A stretch of DNA of 64,000 bases, from positions 654,001 through 718,000 of the forward strand of contig OZ025215.1 of NCBI GenBank assembly GCA_964019055.1, given 5' to 3'. Each line of letters opens with the position of its first letter. The stretch's first letter is position 1. The position numbers were made by a program, and so were the translations under genes. The notes under the pieces are model-generated. The model was given only the letters and a program-made list of their open reading frames with translations, was not told the DNA's origin and did not search any database. This stretch comes from Anthopleura xanthogrammica. Lineage: Eukaryota; Cnidaria; Anthozoa; Actiniaria; Actiniidae. Below are positions 36,940 through 54,349 of the stretch, one piece after another.

Positions 36940-38111
36940 GTAAGTATAATGGATCACTTAAACTCTATAAATGATAAGAAAGTTTTTATTCTGTCATTTT
37001 GATGCTTGAAAAGGTGGCTAAATACCCATGTTTTATCGTGGAGTTGACGCATTCCGAGGGACTCGCGGCCTTCACTTTTCATTGCTGTTTTTCTTGACGT
37101 CAAATGATTTATGTTTGTCTTAATATTTCTTGTTGAATTAGTGTTATATGTCCAAATTTTATGTATTTCCAAGTCAGAAAAGAAAGAAAAGTCCTCAAAA
37201 ACATCAATTTTAATGCTTAAGATAGTCAAAAAAGGCTGTCGTTGTTTAAATTCAACGCATTAGTTCAAGAAACTCTGGTTTACTTTATTTTATGTTCAAA
37301 ACTGTAAATGCGTAACTAATTGTTTTTCCAACTCGTTTTAACAGCATATTATAATTAATTACTATTTGCTTCAGATCCTTTTAGCGTTATTTTTTTTCTA
37401 GAATTCATATTTCATCTCGAACTATTTTTTCCCATACAAAACTTTAGTAAAATTTTGAGCACAACCGCAAATTCCGTGAGATTCTTGGACGTTTTTTGAC
37501 TTCATACAGACTCTATTGTTCTGGCTTTTGTTTTAAAAATAATTAACTGTTAGAATTGCCTAAGGTACTGTATTTATATGGATGATTTAATACAAAGTAA
37601 AAGGGAAAATTATATGAAAAACTTAGGTTAAATTTCTGATAAAATAGTTTTCAAGATAGGGCAAAATAAGACGAGATCAAGGCGGGCCTAAAAAAAATGC
37701 GCGATCAAAAATAGATTTTTCTTTCCTTTTCTTACTTTCCAGTCATATTTCTTCAGTTTTATCAATATTTTTATGAAATAAATAATAATTTCAAGAAACG
37801 GCCCAAATTCTTACGGTCATTGACCCTTGTAAATTACTTCTAATTGATAACAATTATTCATAAGCAAATATCCTTAATTGTTCAAAATCAAAAATCAAAA
37901 ACAAACTATTTTTAGATTTTTCTTGAACTTTCTTTTACTTATTTATAACTGTTGTTTTCTAAGTTATCCAAATTTGTCCAAATTTTGAAAATCAAAACAA
38001 AATTTCCTATACTGTAATTAAAATATATAATTTCACAAGTTTTGTAATAAGTTAATAATTTCTAATTTCTTAGATAGTTTTGTAGTAGCAGTGCATGGTG
38101 CTTGGCTTGCT

Positions 38112-38307
38112 AAAGGCTCAGATACATGGTGCAACATTCCATGCGACATTACAATTACAGTACTATTTCAGCAGCCAAATCAGAGAAAATCTCAATTTTT
38201 TCATTTAATTTATGAGAATAATACATAAAAATAGTAAGACAGACGTTTATATTTTTATATTTTAGTGCGATGTTGTACGCAATTTTGCACCATGTGTCGG
38301 AGCCTTA
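38112..38307. mobile_element. Palindromic MITE-like element (AAGGCTC ends)
   Basis: Left arm AAAGGCTCAGATACATGGTG then GCAACATTCCATGCGACATT. Right arm AGTGCGATGTTG, then TTGCACCATGTGTCGGAGCC. About 196 bp with an AT-rich centre. Confidence 0.75.
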
Positions 38308-38632
38308 ATATTATCAGCATAATAAAATTTACTCATTTTATGTCTAAAAATTTTTCACTGGTTGTACCTCCTAAACTTTGTTAAAATTTACTCATATTAT
38401 CACTCATTATTATCTATTTGATTTTTTTTCATCAAATTAATGGAGAATTTATCAGAATATAATGTAAGAATAGACATTAATGACAGTTCACTTAATTTTA
38501 GCCTTACAAGTATTGTATTGATGGAATAGATTGTTATCAAATATCTTTACCACTCCAGGAACAACTAGAATTTCCAAGGGGTGGGGAGGGTAAAGGAAAG
38601 TTGGTAAATTTTCCTTCATGTGCTTAAATATA

Positions 38633-38768
38633 TATACCCTTGCAGCACGTTGGAATGCTGCTCAATTTGGAGTACAAAACAAAAGGTTTCAATTCTCAGG
38701 AGATTGAAATTCTTTTATTTTGTACTCCAAATTGAGCTGCTTTGATGTTACATGAAAGGGTTCTATAC
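38633..38768. mobile_element. MITE family A copy
   Basis: Palindrome with ACCCTTGCAGCACGT, GCTGCTCAATTTGGAGTACA and a matching right arm ending in GGGTTCTATA. Its arms are in the reverse orientation to the other copies. Confidence 0.8.
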
Positions 38769-39989
38769 ACAACTTCGAAAGGTTATGAGAGTTTCCCTCT
38801 CAGTGGGAAAGCAGAGGTAGTTAGAAAGTTTTTGTCTTACTTGCTTTTCTTTGGGGGAAGGAGTTTGGAAGTTATGACACTGAGTCCCATAGTAGATTGT
38901 AGCATCAAGTAACTGTGGCTTGGTAGATTATTGTGCTGTAAGAATAGCAACAGAGCTTGAACTACCATGATTTTCCCTTTCTCAGGGCTACAAATAGTTG
39001 CCGCTCAATGGCCAGACATAATAACTGGCCACGTCACATGGGGCTGATCAGCATGTGGTCTGTCAATATGATGACTGTTCTAAAAGGCATTTGCCTGAAT
39101 AAGTGTTTATTTTGGCCAAACACTGTCAGTTGACCAGCCATTATTTTGAGACATGTTTTCTAACTTTAGCTTTGGTAAATCGAGTGGGGTATGGGGGTCG
39201 TAAGGGAGCACTATTGATACTGCGGCAAAGCTCTGTGATAAAAAATACAGAAATAAAGACATGAATTAATAATCCTGTGGGAGGATTTTGCCAGATAGTT
39301 TTCGCAGCTTGATTGATAATTGTAAATAGAGGTCACGCATATTCATTTATACAGCGCACATATTGTATTCAACGTCTTAGAAGCCCGCACAGTGTATTTA
39401 CTTGGCATGATTTTCTTGTTGTTTTTTTTTGCCACAACCGTCTACCCTGATGAGAGCAAGTTGCTCGAAAGTTCGGTTAATAAAATTGATGTAATGCTGA
39501 AGAAACGAAAGTATACTATGAATCCAAAATATGATTGAATGCAAACTCATTTAGGGGTTAGCCTCATCTCGGCATAAAAATACCAACACCAAGTTTTAAA
39601 AAAATACCTAAATATTCAACACAAAGTTGAGGCTAACCCTGAGCAAGAGAGAATCCAACACAGTGTCGCTGTATTCAGTGATATTTAAGCATTTATCCAG
39701 AGTTCAAGGTCGGTAAATGTATGCAGACAATATCTGATCATTCTCCAATGTATTGGCATCTTTGATTCAAAGTCATTGAAGCAAATTCAAAACAGATTTA
39801 TTCTTAGACATGACAAATAAAAAATATTACCATCAGCACTTTATCTTTGATAATAACAACGCTAGATTTTGTAAATGTTTTTTTTTATCATAAGGGTAAG
39901 ATTTCAGATTCATATACCAGTACTTTAATTATCATCAATTTTTTTAAATTCCAGTTTTCAACAGTGTTGCTAATATAGACTTTCACTAG

Positions 39990-40127
39990 ATCAACCCCTT
40001 GCAAGTGACACCAAAGCAGCTCAATTTGGAGGAAAAAAATAAAAGAATTTCAATCTCCTGATAATTGGAACCTTTTATTTTGTCCACCAAATTGAGCTGC
40101 ATTCCAATGTGCTGCAAGGTGTCTATA
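39990..40127. mobile_element. MITE family A copy, first of an adjacent pair
   Basis: Full palindrome from AACCCCTTGCAAGTGACACC to GCTGCAAGGTGTCTATAT. The next copy begins immediately. Confidence 0.85.
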
Positions 40128-40250
40128 TAGACCCCTTGCATGTGACGTCAAAGCAGCTCAATTTGGAAGACAAAACATTTTCAATATCCTGAGAATTAAG
40201 ATTAGAAACCTATTGTTTTGTCCAAATTGAGCTGCATTCTGAAATCTATA
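40124..40250. mobile_element. MITE family A copy, second of an adjacent pair
   Basis: Starts ATATAGACCCCTTGCATGTG directly on the end of the previous copy. It contains TGACGTCA at 40143-40150; the right end is worn. Confidence 0.85.
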
Positions 40251-40529
40251 AAACTTGCATAGTTACAGAATTAATACATTCAAGTTTTTAAAATAGTCCA
40301 TTTTTGGTCTGTATAAACTTCAGATAATTTGTAGAATAGTTTTCAAATTGTTTCCCAAGTTTTGGATTTTTTGGTGCATAATTTAATCACATCAGTTCAT
40401 AACAACGGACAAGAATAAACTCTCCAGAATTACCTAATAGTGTTAAAATAGACATAACAGAGTTAATGAAGCAGATCATTACTCCATGATAATAGGTATG
40501 CTTTATTGTATGGCATTGATGTTATCGCC

Positions 40530-40662
40530 AGACCCCTTGCACGAGATGTCAAAGCAGCTCAATTTGGAGGACAAAACATAAAAATTTTAGTCTCCTGAGA
40601 ATCGGAACCTATTGTTTTGTCCTCCAATTGAGCTGGATTTTGACATGCTGCAAGGGGTCTAC
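40530..40662. mobile_element. MITE family A copy
   Basis: AGACCCCTTGCACGAGATGT to GACATGCTGCAAGGGGTCTA, with the shared CTCAATTTGGAGGACAAAAC core on both arms. Confidence 0.85.
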
Positions 40663-40792
40663 AGTATAGATAGACTTTGGTTTGCTAATAAATTTAAGAA
40701 TAGTAATCACAATACATAGTTAGTAGTTGACACTAATTCCATTTTTTTTTAGTTTTATTTTCAATTGACTGTTATAAATAAATAAATAATAA

Positions 40793-40913
40793 TAAATCTC
40801 TTTATTTAAGTGTCTAGTCTTTCTAGCGCTTTCGCACTAATTGAGGACACTTTTCAATTACACACACTACCACTACATTCAATATTCTATGTACACAATG
40901 CTCAACTCACATG
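40793..40913. repeat. Dispersed repeat, copy 2 (partner at 25517-25640)
   Basis: TTTAAGTGTCTAGTCTTTCT, AGCGCTTTCGCA and ACACTACCACTACATTCAAT match the 25.5-kb copy. Confidence 0.75.
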
Positions 40914-42621
40914 TTAATTTTTACGGAGGGAGGAAGGATACCAGAAAAAACTCTTCTAGCATTAAGAAAGAACAACACATCAAACAAACTCAATTCACAC
41001 TTGGTTTCTGCAGAGGTTAAATCAGTTAGTCATTTAATAAAAAGCTTTGTTTGATCGGCCAATTAAAATCACTCTACAAATATTGGTCCACACTAGATGA
41101 TGACCCAACAGGGATGTCTAAATGAATAGTAAATCTGTTACTCAAGCCAATCATAACACACATTATATTCTTTCTCATTGGTGGAATTTAAATCCAGTGA
41201 CCTTTCTTGTATTGTACAGTTAGTATACTATTATCATAAAGTCTATAGATTTAGATTTTCATTGACATTTTCATAACATATCTACAAGTTACTTCTCGTC
41301 TTTACATACTTTCTTGATAAAAGGTTACGTATCAGGTCATTGTTGGATAATAATTGTTATTCTTAGACAACATTGCTTATGATCTGATAAAGAGGCTAGT
41401 AATTTCAATTATAAAGTCGCCTTTTGAAATGTATAAGCTCTTATAAATTTCTATAACAGACAGTATAAAATTAAGTAATGTTTGGCTACAGAATTAAATA
41501 ATCTATAATAGAGACGCACAATTCATGTCAGTATACAGACTGTTTTTCTTTCTGAGTATAACTCCCTATACCTATGAATAATTTTATATGAGTGGATTAA
41601 AACCAAATTCATTAATCTCTGTTGTCGTAACTGTCTAAGATAATCTATCCACATTTGCAGGACTTTTTTTGATGTTAATAGGAAAGACATTTGTTTATAC
41701 TTGACCTCTAGCCTTGCCTAATTTTCAACTAAAAAAAATTAATCTTGAAATATGTTTTCAAAAATGATGCTTAAGGAGTTAAATTACCATGGAATTGCGA
41801 GTATACTCTTTAATTTTTAATGCTAAGTTAGGGAATACTTTTGACTTATATATTGAAAATATATTTTTTGCCTCCAGAGTTTGTTTGGTGAATGCTATAC
41901 GTATTTATTATAATAGAAAGCATATGATCATGAGAAATATTTTAGATCAGGGTTTTCATGATCCTTCAAAGTTTCTTAGATTGGCTTAGTTATCTGTTGT
42001 AGATGATAAGGTAATCACTACTAATACTGTATCATATTTCTATGAAGCATAGAATATTTCATGAAGATACAGTACCCAGTGAGGATTCTCTGCAGAATAT
42101 ACGGAAAAAAATACATGAAATTAAAATAATTGTTTAATTGGATAATCCCCCAGGAATGTCTTAACAAAATAAGCCAGAATTGAATTCTAATTTTCTTTAA
42201 ACATAGGATTACAATGATTATAGTATTTAGATAATTATGAATTGGTTAAATGTCTGTAACAATGCTCAACTGTATTAATTTATAGAACTGTTCTTTTTGG
42301 TGAATATTTTTTAGTTGAGGAAAAATAAACTGTAGTACTAGATGATCTGGGTTAATTTTGTTTAAAGATTCCATGTTCAATGATGAATGTTTTTGTAGGG
42401 TTTTTGAATTTCTCTTATGTTGCCACAGCTCAGCTCCTGTTGTCAATGGCAACCAGCGGTAAAGAGCATCCCCAACAATACTGCTTGTTATTTGTTGTCA
42501 ATTTGCTTGTTGCCGATCGGGTTTTCCTCCCCGGAAAGTTGTCGTTTATTTGTCGGCTCTCAGCTGTCGCCACGAGAGTTCCCAAATAAGGAGATCTGCT
42601 CTTGTCGCGTGAGGTCGGGAA

Positions 42622-42652
42622 CCAATCGGTTGGCGTATTGGTCTTGACGTCA
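42622..42652 (+). promoter_or_regulatory. CCAAT boxes and full CRE upstream of PKA
   Basis: CCAAT at 42622-42626, inverted CCAAT (ATTGG) at 42637-42641 and the palindromic CRE TGACGTCA at 42645-42652 lie 200-230 bp before the PKA start codon. CREB bound at such sites is the classic nuclear substrate of PKA, so feedback is possible; binding is not shown. Confidence 0.5.
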
Positions 42653-42851
42653 GCTGGGGCCGTGTATGTGTGTTTCGTATTCGGGGAGCCGTGAAGCAGG
42701 TCTGGTTCTTTGATACCAACACGGCCATAAAAAGGGGCACGCAAAAAACAGGATTATTTTAACGGCAGAGCACATTTTTGGTCCCTAGAGTATTTCATCA
42801 CATTGGACAGGTCTCTATATATTTGTCTGTCTCTTATTTGCCCATACAACC

Positions 42852-50371
<7,520 letters not shown>

Positions 50372-50828
50372 AAGTTGGATCTTTGCTGTGGATATGGTGT
50401 AATAACCTATTTAGATTGTACAGCATTACTAATTGATCTTAATATATGACATTGTCAAGCCTTAGGGGCCAATAACTTATCATTTCAAAAGAGAAGGATG
50501 GGCTGACAAGGCATCGTCTGTCCCGTAACTTGGCTCTAAAAAGTAGGACCCAAAAAAACGTGTCCAAAAGTTAAGCAAAAACATTTTATTTATATGGAGA
50601 CGATTCTTAAAAATACTAGCGTTATAGCAGATTATAGTAGATTTTAGTGAGAAAAATAAGTGAGAATTTTTAAGAGTTGGTATGTAAATGTTTTACCTGT
50701 AATTTATATTGTTTACAAATCTACATTCTTATAAGGGCGCGTATCCCATGCAGATCCTATATTCTAAATTCCAAACGTTGTCTGCCATGTTGCCTTGTAA
50801 GTTGAGCTCTTATGAATTCCTAATTACC

Positions 50829-50834
50829 AATAAA
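50829..50834 (+). terminator. Poly(A) signal of the PKA gene
   Basis: AATAAA 458 bp after the stop codon (CCAATAAAGCTC). Confidence 0.6.
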
Positions 50835-50937
50835 GCTCCTGAGCCCAACATTCTTGTATATTAGTTACACACCTTGATGGAGAATAGAGTTTGCCTTGCC
50901 TTTCCGCAAAGATGATTGAATTTCTTGTTTTGCAACT

Positions 50938-51060
50938 GGGTGGCATGCTCTATTACGGCACTGTCTCTCACCTTGTGTAGTTCAAACCTGGGGTCGCAGG
51001 TATGATTCTAGTCCAGATGGAGACAGCCCAACTCAAGTGTAGCAGTCAAAGGAGGAGGCT
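50938..51060 (+). mobile_element. Degenerate tRNA-derived SINE copy
   Basis: GGGTGGCATGCTCTATTACGGC resembles an A-box region and GGTATGATTCTAGTCC a B box. This copy is in plus orientation. Confidence 0.4.
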
Positions 51061-51111
51061 CCAGCATCTGGACTAGTATTATTTTTGACTGAACTGCATG
51101 TATGCCCTTTT

Positions 51112-51280
51112 TGCTTGGGCATGTTTCCCCATTTCAGACCAGGTGTCATTCTCTTGAGAGCAAGATTCTTTGTTAGATTTATATCCATATTCATCTGCCT
51201 TCAAGTGTGCAACTGTTAAACAAAGAAATGATAATAGGTAATGACGTGGTATGAGATTGGGAACCATTACGCCCAAGGTA
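51112..51280. mobile_element. MITE family D copy
   Basis: CTTGGGCATGTTTCCCCATT and CAGACCAGGTGTCATTCTCT face AATGACGTGGTATGAGATTG and CCATTACGCCCAAG. Confidence 0.75.
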
Positions 51281-51381
51281 AAAGTATCTGTCATGTTAAC
51301 TAAAGGTCCACCACTATTTGGTTGCCCAGTGTTAACAAAAACCCCTGAAAGAAAGATAAAAGCATTGAAGTAGTATTGTTA

Positions 51382-51565
51382 TAATAGTCCCCTTCACAAT
51401 TCCCTGCGCCATCTTGAAAGGTATCCATGCATTTGCATCGAAGCAAGACAAATGGTGAGCTTCCAATGATAGCGACCTGTGAATAATAATTGTCCAAGGT
51501 GTTAAAAAGGTCTCTATCATTGCAAGATTTCAAGATGGCGCAGGGAACTGTGAAGGGGACTATTA
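51382..51565. mobile_element. MITE family B copy
   Basis: AATAGTCCCCTTCACAATTC to GGGAACTGTGAAGGGGACTA. The right arm includes CAAGATGGCGCAGG. The arms are shorter than in the 26.9-kb copy. Confidence 0.85.
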
Positions 51566-51724
51566 TCCCACAGCATCCTACATGCACAGAGTTTTTCTGT
51601 CTCCTTTGCTGGCCATTTTAACACAGGTTGCACCTGTCTCAACTAGGGGTATTTTAGATGTCCCCTTACTCACCACTAACCTAAAACAATAACAAATACC
51701 TCCCCTTCCAAGTCACATCATGTA

Positions 51725-52205
51725 TGTTACAAATTGAAAATTAAACAAGATTTACCTGTAAGTTGAAGTTTGATGTGCACACACTGCTGTGGTTCAGAGT
51801 TCAAAGACATTTTGTGGTCAGCTGAGAAGGAAAGTGCCTGTACGAAAGCTCTAGGATTTGAGAAACACAGGCACAAATGTATATCTGGAAAGGGTGGGTT
51901 AATAATATGAAGGGTGCTATGGGCATGTTAACCCTACCCCTGTACTACTAGTAATTTGGCAGAATTATCATCAAACTTCAACTTACAGGTAAGTCAAGTT
52001 TAATTTTCAATTCTACCAAATCACTACATACATCCAGGTTACCATGAGATTTTAAAGAGATGAGCACAAAATGGTAGAGCACTCAAACAATTTTATTAAG
52101 GCACAAAGGGCAAGCCTCACCATGACATCTGCTTAGTATGAACCACGGCAGTGCGTGTGCAACTCATGGTAACCGGGATATATGTAGTGATTTGGTAGAA
52201 TTAAC
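51725..52205. mobile_element. Overlapping/nested inverted repeats
   Basis: Arm 1 (51731-51774, AAATTGAAAATTAAAC...TTACCTGTAAGTTGAAG) pairs with 51969-52012. The sequence continuing from that arm (52005-52045, AATTCTACCAAATCACTACA) pairs with 52166-52205. One segment therefore serves two different inverted pairs. Confidence 0.75.
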
Positions 52206-52269
52206 TGTCAATCACAGGAGATCACAGATATCCCAGGACCTTCTAATATGAAGTTAGTATACTGGAGAC

Positions 52270-52406
52270 ATAGACCCCTTTTGAGTGACGTCAATGCAGC
52301 TCAATTTGGTGAACAAAACAAAATATTTTCAATCTCCTGAGAATTGGAAACTATTGTTTTGTCCTCCAAGTTGATTTGCATTCTGACAGGCTGCAAGGGG
52401 TCTATA
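52270..52406. mobile_element. MITE family A copy
   Basis: ATAGACCCCTTTTGAGTGAC to GGCTGCAAGGGGTCTATAG, with TGACGTCA at 52286-52293. Confidence 0.85.
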
Positions 52407-53937
52407 GAAAGCACATGCCGTGTGTAGTTATAAAGCATGTGGGGATTGGCAGATTCCTTCTCAACACTTCTCAAGTGTTCTGCCATATAACTTTATATGC
52501 TTTATAATTTCGACACAGCACAACAAGCAAGTAGATTTCTTTCATAAAATAAAAAAGAGTAGCAGTTATTTTGATCATGGATGGAATAGACAGTGTGTGC
52601 ATGTTATGTGCTCTCATGATGCACATGCTCTCTACCATGAATCAGAAAGCTATTTCAAACAAGGTTGGTGAAGGTTTTGTTTCATGTTGCATACCAAGTC
52701 CAAAATGCACTGAGTGATGCGAACGCAATCAGCGAAAGGTCACTATGGAATTTTTCCAAACTTTGCACGTTTTTCCGGCATATTTTCTTCCGTGCTGACA
52801 TTATTTACATATTTCAAATCATCCACAGTACATTTCAAGCTTGTGATGCAACACATGCAATCTTTACCAACCATTCTTGAAGTAGTTGTATAAACAAGAA
52901 TTCAAGCATGCATGCATCAGTCAAAACTTGGGTTGAATTGCTAGAACTACATCACGTTTATGCAGACAAACAGCACAATTCATGGCTTGCAATACAATCA
53001 TTCCCAAGTAAAATGAGAAAGACATGGAAGCCATGTTAGTGGTATTAATAAATTAAAGGAGTCTGAGAAATATTTTGAAGGTGCATGAAATAACAAAACC
53101 GAAATAACAGCTGGTCTGTAGACAATGACCAACCAGAATTAGAACTTGTCCGGTCAAATGTTTCATTGCCAGTCATTTTGGCCAGTAATGATGGGCCAGA
53201 AATGGGGCATGACCAAACTAAAACTAATTTGGCTGGCCATCATGACTGACCATTCGATTTAAGCCCTGAAATCTACAACCATGGCAACGATGTAACAAGC
53301 AAAGGAAGAATTTGAAAGCAATTTGTTTGATGCCATTGAAAATAATTTTTCTCAGAATTTAGTTTGTAGACTCATCAAAATCAAAGAAACTCTAAGAGCC
53401 ATGCAGAGAACTGGAAATACGAGACAAGAATTGGAAAATAAACATTTTAGGCATTTCAATAAATATGAACATTTTAGCAGGCTTGAGAATTCATCTGACT
53501 GATATCATTCGACTGATAACTTTGGAAATGATCTTGAGGAAAGGATCTGATACCCCTTTATACAAGAACTAATTATAGATGGCTGGACTTTTGCAGAATG
53601 AAACTGTTGAAACAAGTGCTGTGAGAAAGTTCTTAATTCTATTTCTCATGCAGCAGCAATTTCAGTCCAAAGCAAAATACTGATGATGTTTTAGAGTGAA
53701 CAAATTTCTCATGCTGCAACTTGTCTTGTCACAAAATTGCAAGACAAGTTATGAATTCTGCCACAGTCCAAATGGTAGTCAATCACTGACCATGTGCTGT
53801 CAGCCAGAAAGAATTCGGACTAATGAACATTCTTCACAAGACAGGAAATGATGTCATGCTACTCTAATCCCGACCCATGCAAAAAACAAAACAAAAAAAA
53901 CCAGAATGACACTACCTACAATGTTAGCTATAGTTAG

Positions 53938-54051
53938 GCCCGGTTTAGACGTCAAATTTCACGTACTGAATCTAATGCATATGAAACAAAACAATAGGTT
54001 TTGCTCATTTGCATTAGATTTGGTACGTGAAATTTGACATCTAAACTGGGA
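53938..54051. mobile_element. Palindrome with CCCGGTTTAGA ends
   Basis: CGGTTTAGACGTCAAATTTC, ACGTACTGAATCTAATGCAT and their complements, about 114 bp with AAACAAAACAATAG in the centre. Confidence 0.85.
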
Positions 54052-54152
54052 CGTAATTATTAGTTAAAATGGTTATAATAACATTCTAAAGTTTTTATGG
54101 TTTTCCTGCATAGAAATAATGATAGTCACTCAGATAAGTAACTGTTATATAT

Positions 54153-54158
54153 TTTATT
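54153..54158 (-). terminator. Poly(A) signal of NASP
   Basis: TTTATT on the plus strand (AATAAA on minus) about 190 bp past the NASP stop codon. Confidence 0.5.
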
Positions 54159-54349
54159 TCTCTTAAATTAATTGTCTAAGCCAACTCTAACTAGAATGCA
54201 ATAACCAAACAAGTACTATGAATAATAGTTTTTCACATTTTCAACCTAAGTATGTAATATCTGGTACAAAAATTATGTCATTGGGGAGAAAAATGCACGA
54301 CCCCTTTTCTTTATAGATATTTTATATACAGTATTAAGTGAGTATTGCT

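Larger units (their letters stand above)
34757..42851. other. Gene-poor interval between the FYVE gene and PKA
   Basis: No independent coding gene is supported here. It holds a candidate distal PKA 5' exon chain (36340-36939), a palindrome at 38112-38307, four MITE family A copies, a dispersed repeat at 40793-40913, and the CCAAT/CRE cluster upstream of PKA exon 1. The rest, including 34800-36300 and 41050-42600, is AT-rich without visible structure. Confidence 0.55.
50372..54349. other. Tail-to-tail interval between PKA and NASP
   Basis: No coding exon is supported. It contains the PKA 3' UTR, a SINE remnant, copies of MITE families D, B and A, a nested set of inverted repeats (51725-52205) and a palindrome at 53938-54051, then the NASP 3' UTR. 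Between 52410 and 53930 I see only AT-rich DNA with no clear structure. Confidence 0.6.

Noticed and set aside
36954..37229. 91-codon minus-strand frame
   Set aside because: No homology by eye, no splice context and ordinary AT-rich composition; likely chance.
39546..39650. Inverted pair GGGGTTAGCCTCA / TGAGGCTAACCC
   Set aside because: Only about 13 bases pair and the rest is unrelated; too weak to list as an element.
53100..53265. TGGCCAG/CTGGCCA-rich stretch resembling a palindromic element
   Set aside because: Matches are short and irregular, without defined ends; not enough to call an element.
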